From the NCBI GenBank assembly GCA_963662155.1, contig OY759263.1, positions 127,001-191,000 of the forward strand: a stretch of 64,000 nucleotides of DNA, read 5' to 3'. A program made the position numbers and the translations under genes. Shown in pieces: positions 53,990 through 64,000 of the stretch; the stretch's first letter is position 1; each line of letters starts with the position of its first letter. The notes beneath the pieces were generated by a model. It worked only from the letters and a program-made list of their open reading frames with translations, did no database searches and was not told the origin of the DNA. The DNA comes from Lamellibrachia columna. Its lineage: Eukaryota > Annelida > Polychaeta > Sabellida > Siboglinidae.

Positions 53990-54705
53990 ATTATGACGTA
54001 ATTAAGCTAATGTTTGAATTGACTTTGCCCATTTTAGAGAATATCTGTGTAACACCTTTAAAATCGTCACACTTGATAACCTATATTTTGGCACCAACTT
54101 CAAGGCTCTAGGATATGTAGATCTTAAGATATGGTGATAACAGGCTTTGTCGGGCACCATCTTTCAAAATGGCGGATATCTGAAAGTCAACGAAGGTCAA
54201 AAGTAATATGTTTGAAATCATCGCATCTAATAAAAACCTATATTTTTACATCAATTTTGTGGCTCTAGGTTATGTAGTTCTTAAGATATGGGAATAATTG
54301 ATGGGCATCATCTTTAAAAATGGCGTAAAAATGAATGTCGGCGAAGGGTAAAAGTAAAATTTTTTAAATCGCTACCCACTGGCGGATATAAATGTCGGAT
54401 ATGAATGTCGGAGAAGTTCCAAAATAAAACAACTGAAATGCTTGGCCCCTAAAACCTATATTTAGACACCAAAATTATAACTATATGTGACGCAGTTATT
54501 AAGATATGGGGAAATTTAATGCGGCAGCCATTTTTTTAAATGGCCGTCATTTCTGATAGCAGATCTGAAAGCAAAATCTGGAATGCTTCCAATCTTCAAA
54601 ATGGTTCCCTTCGTTTGTAGAATAGATGAGCCAAGTGTCTTGCTTTTATCAAAAAGCGCACAATCTTTTCACCTATCTGCTGGACTAATTGTTCTGGGGC
54701 GCTGT
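53990..54705 (-). repeat. dispersed repeat with ~150-170 bp internal subrepeats, copy 2 (inverted)
   Basis: The minus strand reproduces copy 1 at 44028-44770: AGCGCCCCAGAACAATTAGT, ATCAAAAAGCGCACAATC (complement), CTTCAAAATGGTTCCCTTCG and repeated ATCTTTAAAAATGGCG and CTTAAGATATGG blocks. Sequence and subunit order match in inverse orientation about 10 kb away. A local duplication (GGCGGATATAAATGTCGGAT) sits near 54380. Confidence 0.85.
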
Positions 54706-54959
54706 ACAATCATGTATACTTTTTAAATAAAATCATACACATTTACATTACTAATGTTTATCAATTTGCAAATATTGTTAGTAAATTGATAAAATATATT
54801 GTATATGTAAAATAGCTAAAACTAATAAAAACATTGGTAAAAGCAACAAGTACATGCATAATAGATAAATAGATAAATATATAAATAGGTAAACAGATAA
54901 ATAGATAAATATATAAATAAATAAAAAGAATAAATAGTTAATATAATTAGTTAATTAAA
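54706..54959. other. AT-rich spacer with (AGATAAAT)n
   Basis: AT-rich sequence with a degenerate 8 bp repeat (ATAGATAA/ATATAAAT) at about 54866-54935. Confidence 0.6.
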
Positions 54960-55192
54960 TGATACCAGCAGTGTACACTTATGATACCAGCAGTGTACAC
55001 TTATGATAACAGTAGTGTACACTTATGATACCAGCAGTGTACACTTATGATAACAGTAGTGTACACTTATGATACCAGCAGTGTACACTTATGATACCAG
55101 CAGTGTACATTTATGATACCAGCAGTGTACACTTATGATACCAGCAGTGTACACTTATGATACCAGCAGTGTACACTTATGAAACCAGCTGA
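54960..55192. repeat. 22 bp minisatellite, same family as 43419-44022
   Basis: About ten nearly identical units of GATACCAGCAGTGTACACTT AT. It has lower divergence than the 43.4 kb array. Confidence 0.96.
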
Positions 55193-55339
55193 CAAACATT
55201 GTGTGACTTCTGCTAACATCACACTGTGGAAACTATGTCTAGTTAAAATGTTAATTTACAATTTATAATAAATAGAAGTACTAACGCTGTAGAAAGGTAA
55301 TCAACAAAGGAAGATTGAAACAGACACAATCAAAATCTT
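55193..55339. other. short spacer
   Basis: AT-rich unique sequence between two arrays; nothing assignable. Confidence 0.4.
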
Positions 55340-58165
55340 GCACATACATCCCCAGTCTAACTAACAGTCTCTCTCCAACACACTAACAACCCCAGCACAA
55401 TTACAAACATACAGACCCAGTCTTCTACACACTATGCACAAATTCTCTACAACACAATAAGAACCACACCCAGCACACTTATACACATACAGCCCCAGTC
55501 TTCTACACACTAACAGACTCTCTCTCCAACAAACTAACAGCCCCAGCACATTTACACACATACATACATACAGCCCCAGTCTTCTACACAATAACAGTCT
55601 ATCTCTCAAACAAACTAACAACCCCAGCACATTTACACACATACATACAGTCTCAGTCTTCTACACAATAACAGTATATCTCTCAAACAAACTAACAACC
55701 CCAGCACATTTACACACATACATACAGCCCCAGTCTTCTACACAATAACAGTCTCTCTCTCTCTCCAACAAACTAACAACCGCAGCACATTTACACACAT
55801 AAATACAGCCCCAGTCTTCTACACACTAAGAGTCTCTCTCTCCAACAAACTAACAACCCCAGCACATTTACACACATAAATACAGCCCCAGTCTTCTACA
55901 CACTAAAAGTCTCTCTCTCCAATAAACTTACAACCTCAGCACATTTACACACATAAATACAGCCCCAGTCTTCTACACACTAACAGTCTCTCTCTCCAAC
56001 AAACTAACAACCCCAGCACATTTACACACATAAATACAGCTCCAGTCTTCTACACACTAACAGTCTCTCTCTCCAACAAACTAACAACCCCAGCACATTT
56101 ACACACATAAATACAGCCCCAGTCTTCTACACACTAACAGTCTCTCTCTCCAACAAACTAACAACCCCAGCACATTTACATACATAAATACAGCCCCAGT
56201 CTTCTACACACTAACAGTCTCTCTCTCCAACAAACTGACAACCCCAGCACATTTACACACATAAATACAGCCCCAGTCTTCTACACACTAACAGTCTCTC
56301 TCTCCAATAAACTTACAACCCCAGCACATTTACACACATAAATACAGCCCCAGTCTTCTACACACTAACAGTCTCTCTCTCCAACAAACTGACAACCCCA
56401 GCACATTTACACACATAAATACAGCCCCAGTCTTCTACACACTAACAGTCTCTCTCTCCAACAAACTAACAACCCCAGCACATTTACACACATAAATACA
56501 GCCCCAGTCTTCTACACACTAACAGTCTCTCTCTCCAACAAACTGACAACCCCAGCACATTTACACACATAAATACAGCCCCAGTCTTCTACACACTAAC
56601 AGTCTCTCTCTCCAACAAACTAACAACCCCAGCACATTTACACACATAAATACAGCCCCAGTCTTCTACACACTAACAGTCTCTCTCTCCAATAAACTTA
56701 CAACCCCAGCACATTTACACACATAAATACAGCCCCAGTCTTCTACACACTAACAGTCTCTCTCTCAAACAAACTAACAACCCCAGCACATTTACACACA
56801 TAAATACAGCCCCAGTCTTCTACACACTAACAGTCTCTCTCTCCAACAAACTAACAACCCCAGCACATTTACACACATAAATACAGCTCCAGTCTTCTAC
56901 ACACTAACAGTCTCTCTCTCCAACAAACTAACAACCCCAGCACATTTACACACATAAATACAGCCCCATTCTTCTACACACTAACAGTCTCTCTCTCCAA
57001 CAAACTAACAACCCCAGCACATTTACACACATAAATACAGCCCCAATCTTCTACACACTAACAGTCTCTCTCTCTCCAACAAACTAACAACCCCAGCACA
57101 TTTACACACACATACAGCCCCAGTCTTCTACACAATAACAGTCTCTCTCCAACAAACTAACAACCGCAGCACATTTACACACATACATACAGCTCCAGTC
57201 TTCTACACACTAACAGTCTCTATCTCCAACAAACTAACAACCCCAGCACATTTACATACATAAATACAGCCCCAGTCTTCTACACACTAACAGTCTCTCT
57301 CTCCAACAAACTAACAACCCCAGGACATTTACACACATAAATACAGCCCCAGTCTTCTACACACTAACAGTCTCTCTCTCCAATAAACTTACAACCCCAG
57401 CACATTTACACACATAAATACAGCCCCAGTCTTCTACACACTAACAGTCTCTCTCTCCAACAAACTAACAACCCCAGCACATTTACACACATAAATACAA
57501 CCCCAGTCTTCTACACACTAACAGTCTCTCTCTCCAACAAACTAACAACCCCAGCACATTTACACACATAAATACAGCCCCAATCTTCTACACACTAACA
57601 GTCTCTCTCTCTCCAACAAACTAACAACCCCAGCACATTTACACACACATACAGCCCCAGTCTTCTACACAATAACAGTCTCTCTCCAACAAACTAACAA
57701 CCGCAGCACATTTACACACATACATACAGCTCCAGTCTTCTACACACTAACAGTCTCTATCTCCAACAAACTAACAACCCCAGCACATTTACACACATAC
57801 ATACAGCTCCAGTCTTCTACACACTAACAGTCTCTATCTCCAACAAACTAACAACCCCAGCACATTTACATACATACATACAGCTCCAGTCTTCTACACA
57901 CTAACAGTCTATCTCTCAAACAAACTAACAACCCCAGCACATTTACACACACACATACAGCCCCAGTCTTCTACACAATAACAGTCTCTCTCCAACAAAC
58001 TAACAACCGCAGCACATTTACACACATACATACAGCCCCATTCTTCTACACACTAACAGTCTCTCTCTCTCCAACAAACTAACAACCCCAGCACATTTAC
58101 ACACACACATACAGCCTCAGTCTTCTACACAATAACAGTCTATCTCTCCAACAAACTAACAACCC
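55340..58165. repeat. 77 bp tandem array (~37 copies, 2.8 kb)
   Basis: The unit contains CCCCAGCACATTTACACACA, TAAATACAGCCCCAGTCTTC, TACACACTAACAGTCTCTCT and CTCCAACAAACTAACAAC. The central copies (about 55800-57000) are nearly identical; the edges are diverged. A stretch near 57000-57180 recurs at 57540-57720, so part of the array was duplicated as a block. Confidence 0.97.
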
Positions 58166-58295
58166 CATCACATGTACACCCCAGCACAATTACACCCCCA
58201 GTGCACTTACACCCCCAGCATAAGTCCAACCCCATGACACTTACACCCCCAGCATATGTACACACCCAGCACACTTACAACCCCAGCACATTTAT
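58166..58295. repeat. short degenerate (CCCCAGCACACTTACA)n array
   Basis: Six to seven imperfect 16-20 bp units of ACCCCCAGCA-A-TTACA, apparently derived from the CCCCAGCACATTTACAC part of the adjacent 77 bp unit. Confidence 0.85.
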
Positions 58296-58734
58296 GCTCT
58301 TAAAATCTTAAATGTGACCTACTTTGGCTGATGAACTTAGACATGAGCGAGTCCTGGCAATGAAGATCCTTTGTCACTTCAGAATCATTCGGGTTATCAC
58401 CCTAGAGGAACAAATCTACATTATAACTCGATATATACATACAATGGACATCTTCAGCAGACAGTTCACAATAATGGTTACTATATTTAACCTTCATGTA
58501 GGGGTGGAGGGGGAAAGGGGTGGTGGGAAAAAGGGGTAGCGGGAGAAAGGGGTGGAGGGGGAAAGATTCGAAAGATCAATGTTTCAAATCTCTTATTTGA
58601 TGGCCAACATGCATCAGAAGAAAGAAAATACAATCTGCATGATTCCTTACTTTTTGTGAACCAAAGCTAAAAAGTTTCAAGTGAAAAATCTGTTTTTGGC
58701 ATAGTTTCATCAATCATAGGGCTTCAATCATAAT
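58296..58734. other. spacer with a G-rich short repeat
   Basis: Contains GGGGTGGAGGGGGAAAGGGG-type repeats at 58500-58563; otherwise no feature is supported. Confidence 0.5.
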
Positions 58735-59115
58735 TTTAAATATTGTCTACTTAGATTTTCAGAAAGCTTTCAATAAAGTGCCACATCACAGATTGTTATT
58801 TAAACTAAAAGCCCTTCATAAAGGTAATGATGTAATCAACTGGATAGAAATGTGGCTTACACACAGAAGACAGAGAGTAATAGTAGATGGTGAAGTTTTA
58901 AACTGGAAATCTGTTTAGAGTGGGGTACCACAGGGATCAGCAATAGGACCTATACTATTTTAATGAGTGTTAATATTTATTCTGGTAAGGGCAGACAATA
59001 CATAGATAAAATTGTTAAACTCTTGATAAGCCAATGGCTTCCTTGTCCACTTGCCATATGGGCCTTTGCCTTGGATGGCAATCTTGTTAAACTTTGTCTT
59101 GTTAAATCTTAATTT
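58735..59115 (+). mobile_element. CR1-clade LINE, internally deleted fragment
   Basis: It encodes diverged IVYLDFQKAFNKVPH and TH-RRQRVIVDGEV-NWKSV, reaches GVPQGSAIGPILF (58920-58962), then jumps directly to the CR1 3' UTR (ATAAGCCAATGGCTTCCTTG) and tail. Most of RT after the GVPQGS block is deleted. Confidence 0.85.
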
Positions 59116-59129
59116 CATGGGTTGCGCCA

Positions 59130-59346
59130 TACTGTTAGATAACTGTTAGATAACTGTTAGACAACTGTTAGACAACTGTTAGACAACTGTTAGACAACTG
59201 TTAGACAACTGTTAGACAACTGTTAGACAACTGTTAGACAACTGTTAGACAACTGTTAGACAACTGTTAGACAACTGTTAGATAACTGTTAGATAACTGT
59301 TAGATAACTGTTAGATAACTGTTAGATAACTGTTAGATAACTGTAC
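59130..59346. repeat. 11 bp tandem array (AACTGTTAGAC)n
   Basis: About 19 copies of AACTGTTAGAC; AACTGTTAGAT variants cluster at both ends, giving a D-C-D block layout. Confidence 0.97.
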
Positions 59347-59404
59347 GTCATAAGTGTCAGTCTGGCAATATTCGCTCACCAAAAGAAAATCATTTTATTT
59401 GTTA

Positions 59405-59460
59405 ACGCATATTCCTATTCATATTCCTATTCATATTCATATTCATATTCCTATTCTTGC
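59405..59460. repeat. (ATTCCT/ATTCAT)n hexanucleotide repeat
   Basis: Eight or nine copies of CATATTC/CTATTC units. Confidence 0.85.
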
Positions 59461-59654
59461 CAATAGGATATGGCCATGCTGTTTGCATACAAGCTCAACT
59501 TTTGAAACATGTTTTGACCTTTGTTCTGATTTCATAGAACTGTGCATGCGCTTATCGGTCTCGCTGGTTAACATGGCTAACTTGGCAGCCCTCATTCAAC
59601 TGGAGAAATGACTGAGGATGACAAGTTTTTATTATCTCTTTTATGTGCATAGCC

Positions 59655-60115
59655 CCAAAACCATGGCTTATTTTGCTTTACTAAAACTAATTACATGGTA
59701 TTTGGAAAAGGAAGGCTTACTTCAGATATCGCTATAACAATAAACCAAAACATTACAGAAAGAGTCTCTGAAACAAAATTTCTTGGCATCATTATCAAGG
59801 ATAACATTTTTGGAAAATACACACACAATTGCTAAATTTAAATTGGCTAAAACAGTGTTAATAATTAATAAAGTGAAATTTATCTTATCTTGCCCCATAC
59901 AGACTCCTGCTCACTCACAGTTATCAGATATCTTGGGAAATACTTATCACACAAATCTAATGTCCATATTTACTTTACACATGAGAATTGGGAGAATTTT
60001 TTTGCGGGGTATAGGCTTGTGACCATACAAATATTAAAATTATTAAATGTGTTGATCTGAATATAAAGATCTATATTGATGTACAAGGTGAAATATCAAC
60101 TAGATGAACAGGGGA
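59655..60115 (+). mobile_element. LINE fragment, C-terminal RT region (not CR1)
   Basis: Broken frames read KTNYMVFGKGRLTSDI, then ITERVSETKFLGIIIKDNIF and, after a frame change, ILGNTYHTNLMSIFTLHMRI. The 'KTN-MVFG', 'KFLG--IDD-L-W' and 'WGNTY-TNL--IF-LQKR-IR' pattern is the post-catalytic part of a non-LTR RT. It may belong to the same family as the minus-strand piece at 53.3 kb. Confidence 0.65.
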
Positions 60116-60185
60116 AACATAAAACTCCAAGAAGTACAAATACACATCCAAAGAAATGTTCACCAAGTATTTCCAAAAATGAACT

Positions 60186-63140
60186 TAATGTTTACGCTTA
60201 AATGCCAGGAGCATAGTAAATAAAAAAGCAAGTTAGATATCATGGTAGCAGATATTGACCAGCAAGTAGGTAGGTATCAGAGAATCATGGGCAAATAAAG
60301 ATATAGTAGATGCAGAGTTACCACTGACAGGTTATGTAAAGTTTAGGAAAAATAGGCGAAAGAGAGAGAATTAATTAGTTGACAATGTCAAAGTACACGA
60401 ACCTTTGATCATAACCAGATCTATTTTAATATAAAAGTAAAACAGGTAATACATATAAAAAACAATGGAGGGGAACTTCAACAAAGGCAAATATAAAGTG
60501 ATGAGAACATATGTAGCAAATATAGATGCCGGACTTGTATAAAAGATGAGATTGAGGGCATTACTGAGAGATTTATTCCGTTAAGAAAACAAGGAAAAAG
60601 GTCCATGAAGAAGCACCTGTCAAAGGAGGCTATTAGAAATTTTTTTCACAAGCAGATGCTGTGGGGACATATAAACACACTGAACATGTAGAAGACTACA
60701 AAGAGGTACTTAACCTAGTAACTACAACTTAAATTAGAAAATCCAACAGAACCTTTAAACACAAATTAGCAGGTAATATAAAAAATGACAGCAAGAGTTT
60801 CTATTCTTATGTATGGAGTATTAGTATTATTATACAATTATAATGTGCCATGTATGGAGTATTAGTATTATTATACAATTATAATGTGCCATGTATCCAG
60901 GTTAAAAACCAGCTCAAAGGCACTAACAAAATAATGCTAAATAATTAAAAATAAATTGAAAAGCTAAAATAAAATGTGTTTAAAAGACAAGTAAACATTA
61001 GATAAATAAAAAGTTAAATAAGTGAATTAAATAAATGAGTTATATAAAGAAGTTAAATAAATAAATACATTAAATAATTAAAATAAACAACTACAATTAA
61101 GTTGATACATCACATAAACATATAAGTTAATCAGATAAGTTAAATAAACAAACTAAATAAATAATAAGTTAAATAAGTAAAATGTTCGAGTAATTAAAAT
61201 GTCAACCGTGTTCAGAATGCTTCAACAAGAGATGTGTTTTCTAGAGTGACTTGAACACCACAATAGAGTTGGCTTGCCTAACTCCGGGGGACAGAGCATT
61301 CCACAGAAAAGGCCCAACGACTGTACCGCTCGAGATGGTACCACGGTATAGTCAATAGATGTTGATGGGCAGATCTCAGTGTTCGGGTGGGCATGTATAG
61401 AGTCACTAACGACGACAGATACACTGGGCAGAGATGATGCACAGCGCGAAACACAAGTAAAAGAAGCTTGAATTCGATTCGCTGATGAACAGGCAACCAA
61501 TATAAACTGAATAAAACTGGTAAACAGAAAATTCTAGATAAGGTCGGACCACTGGAAAACAACAGTGGAAAGATAGTTTCACATGAGTTTGAAATGGCAG
61601 ACGTCCTGCAGTTATTTGTAACTCCTTCCTTTTTTTGCTTAAGGAAATTGTCAAGCAAATTAGTACACCACTTGGAAAAATGCTTAACTTGTCACTAGAA
61701 GAAGGAATAGTTCCTTCAGAATGGATAGAAGCAAACATTATGCCACTATTTAAGAAGGGATCGAGGAACAGGAAAATTACAGACCAGTGAGTTTAATTGA
61801 TCAGTTGTTTGCAAATTACTAGAAACATTAATTAGAGACCACATGGTGGAATTCCTAGCAAAACATATATTAATAAATACATATCAACATGTGTTCCTAA
61901 AGGTCATGTCTAACCAATCTCTTATCTTATGGAAGAAATTACAAAGTGGGTAGATGACGGGTCACCAGTGGATGTTGTCTACTTAGATTTTCAGAAAGCT
62001 TTAGATAAAGTGCCACATCAAAGATTGTTACTTAATCTAAAAGCCCATGGTATAGGTAATGATGTAATCAACTGGATAGAAAAGTGGCTTACACACAGAA
62101 GACAGAGAGTCACAGTAGATGGTGAGATTTCAAACTGGAAATTGGTTTTGAGTGGGGTACCACAGGGATCAGTATTAGGAGTTAATTTAGGACCTATACC
62201 ATGTTTAATATGTACAAATGAGTTCGAAGATGACATATCTAGCAAATTATTGAGATTTACAGATGACACAAAAGTATTCAAAAAGGTTACAAATGATACT
62301 GATAAATAAAGTTTACAGGATGATCTAGATAAATTAGTCAGAAAAATTACAAATGTGTTTAAATTTTGGGAAGTGTAAATGCATACACGTAGGACATGGA
62401 AACATGGACGAAGAATATAAAATGGGGGATGCTGTACTAGGTAGAACCACACAAGAAAAGGACTTAGGAGTAACATTTAGTACTGACATGAAAGCTTCAG
62501 TGGATAGCTACTTCAATAAGTAATCAAATTCTAAGGCTAATTAGGGGAATTATAACATACAAGGAGAAACAGCTAATTATACCCCTGTACAAAGTGATAG
62601 TTAGGCCGCATTTGGAATATTTTATTCAAGCATGGAGGCCGTATCGTAAGAAGGACATAGGCAAGCTAGAAAGAATACAACGAAGAACAACTAAAATGAT
62701 TCCAGAATTGAGAGACCTTAGTTATGAAAGCCGTTTATTAGAATGTGGTTTGACAACACTAGAGACCAGGAGACTAAGAGGAGACCAAATAGAAGTATTT
62801 AAAATAATAGTGAATCATTATGAGGATATTGATAGGAATATGTTCTTCAAACTTAAAGAAGGCAGTAGAACCCAAGGACACAAAGCAGCATTAGTTAAGG
62901 AGCAGTGTAGGTTGGACATGAGAAAGTACTCTTTCTCACAGAGGGTGATAAATGAATGGAACAAACTGCCAAATGATTGTGTTAATGTTAGTGTTTAATG
63001 TTTAAAAATAGAACTGACAGATATTTGATAACGGCGGGCTACACATAGATGGGAAAATTGTTGGACTCTCGATAAGCCAATGGCTTCCTTGTCCACTTGC
63101 CATCAGGAACTCATAGTTTGGCAATCTTGTTCAATCTTGT
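60186..63140 (+). mobile_element. CR1-clade LINE, near full ORF2 length but heavily decayed, with a nested L2-like fragment
   Basis: It starts at the ORF2 beginning (LNARSIVNKKA, 60200), passes through an endonuclease remnant with deletions, and reaches SFYSYV at about 60800. There a 690 bp foreign segment interrupts it (60822-61510). CR1 resumes with VNRKF-IRSDHWKTT and the RT. The 61929-62309 frame reads EEITKWVDDGSPVDVVYLDF, KALDKVPHQRLLL, SGVPQGSVLG and FTDDTKVFKKV, with a catalytic FADD changed to FTDD. The 62594-62998 frame covers the C-terminus. The 3' UTR and AATCTTGTTCAATCTTGTTA tail end near 63140. Confidence 0.9.
60822..61510 (-). mobile_element. L2-like LINE 3' fragment nested in CR1
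   Basis: The minus-strand frame 61278-61658 contains LYWLPVHQRIEFKLLLLVFR, PVYLSSLVTLYMPTRTLRSA and RYSRWAFSVECSVPRS, the C-terminal ORF2 block of an L2-type element like the one at 40.2-40.5 kb. An AT-rich 3' UTR follows leftward to 60822, including a 42 bp tandem duplication (60813-60895). CR1 sequence flanks both sides. Target duplications could not be fixed. Confidence 0.8.
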
Positions 63141-63274
63141 TAAATCAACAATTACCCAATAGCATTCTAATACTAATTCTAATTATAATATTCTTTTATT
63201 CTAATGAAGATAGTTTGCACAACACAAAGCAAAGGTACAAATAAAAAAAATCAAGTTTATACTGCGCTGAGGGC
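63141..63274. other. short AT-rich spacer
   Basis: No feature recognised. Confidence 0.4.
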
Positions 63275-63870
63275 TAAGTGTACAGCACTGAGGGTACGTA
63301 TACAGCACTGAGGGCTAAGTGTACAGCACTGAGGGTACGTATACAACACTGAGGGCTAAGTGTACAGCACTGAGGGTACGTATACAGCACTGAGGGCTAA
63401 GTGTACAGCACTGAGGGTACGTATACAACACTGAGGGCTAAGTGTACAGCACTGAGGGTATGTATACAACACTGAGGGCTAAGTGTACAGCACTGAGGGT
63501 ATGTATACAACACTGAGGGCTAAGTATACAGCACTGAGGGTACATATACAACATTGAGGGCTAAGTGTACAGCACTGAGGGTACATATACAACACTGAGG
63601 GCTAAGTGTACAGCACTGAGGGTACGTATACAACACTGAGGGCTAAGTGTACAGCACTGAGGGTAAGTATACAGCACTGAGGGCTAAGTGTACAGCACTG
63701 AGGGTATGTATACAGCACTGAGGGCTAAGTGTACAGCACTGAGGGTACGTATACAGCACTGAGGGCTAAGTGTACAGCACTGAGGGTACGTATACAGCAC
63801 TGAGGGCTAAGTGTACAGCACTGAGGGTACGTATACAGCACCGAGGGCTAAGTGTACAGCACTGAGGGCA
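63275..63870. repeat. 41 bp dimeric tandem array (~14 copies)
   Basis: A 20 bp unit (ACAGCACTGAGGGTACGTAT) and a 21 bp unit (ACAGCACTGAGGGCTAAGTGT) alternate strictly, so the real unit is a dimer that amplified after an early monomer duplication. Variants (ACAACACTG, TATGTAT) cluster in the middle copies. Confidence 0.97.
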
Positions 63871-64000
63871 CAAAACATCTATACTTGATAGATATAAAAT
63901 ATATATTTTATTCTGAGATGTGTATTAATATGTTTACTGTACTGGCTTGTTTTTTACATTCCCCATTTAAATGAGTATTGTATATATTTTTCATTAGCAA
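63871..64000. other. AT-rich sequence at the window end
   Basis: No gene or repeat recognised. Confidence 0.4.

Overview
This window is nuclear DNA from a metazoan, most likely an aquatic invertebrate or early-branching chordate; I cannot name the species. The evidence is spliced exons with GT-AG borders, many non-LTR retrotransposons (CR1-, RTE- and L2-like), DNA transposons with TA target duplications, a Polinton/Maverick-like relic, and tandem arrays covering roughly a quarter of the sequence. There is no bacterial gene organisation, and I recognised no rRNA, tRNA or CRISPR.

Host gene. Six exons of an angiomotin (AMOT)-like gene lie on the minus strand between 43334 and 28971. All splice sites are GT-AG and every reading phase matches across introns. 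They encode the C-terminal half of the AMOT coiled coil. The introns are inflated by satellite arrays and mobile elements. Two exons (38008-38157 and 30416-30544) are each preceded by a tandem array whose unit is a copy of that exon's own 3' splice site. A second possible gene end, with weak DUF4806-like similarity, is on the plus strand near 17.5-17.9 kb.

Mobile elements from left to right. 0.8-3.0 kb: mosaic CR1 copies. 3.6-8.2 kb: a CR1 copy split by a 2.7 kb RTE-like element with an 8 bp target duplication. 8.2-8.5 kb: a dispersed repeat seen again at 36.4 kb. 8.5-14.3 kb: a heavily frameshifted Polinton/Maverick-like element (polymerase tail, packaging ATPase, integrase with chromodomain, capsid genes). 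14.3-15.7 kb: a young CR1 copy. 25.5-28.5 kb: a pogo/Tigger-like element carrying an RTE insertion. 33.7-36.4 kb: a CR1 copy carrying a 1.56 kb DNA transposon. 39-40.5 kb: an L2-like element. 44.9-49.2 kb: an almost complete CR1, with intact ORF1, whose 3' 2.8 kb is inverted. 49.3-51.8 kb: a decayed two-exon gene of an unnamed transposon-associated family. 52.6-63.1 kb: further CR1, L2-like and other LINE fragments.

Tandem arrays. The largest are 40 bp and 18 bp units (15.8-17.4 kb), 24 bp (22.5-24.8 kb), 20 bp (31.1-33.1 kb), 50 bp (40.9-42.7 kb), 42 bp (51.75-52.4 kb), 77 bp (55.3-58.2 kb) and 41 bp (63.3-63.9 kb). Several visibly grew from a short piece of a mobile-element gene or from an exon border, so this locus records minisatellite birth. 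Long open frames inside these arrays come from unit lengths divisible by three and are not annotated as genes.
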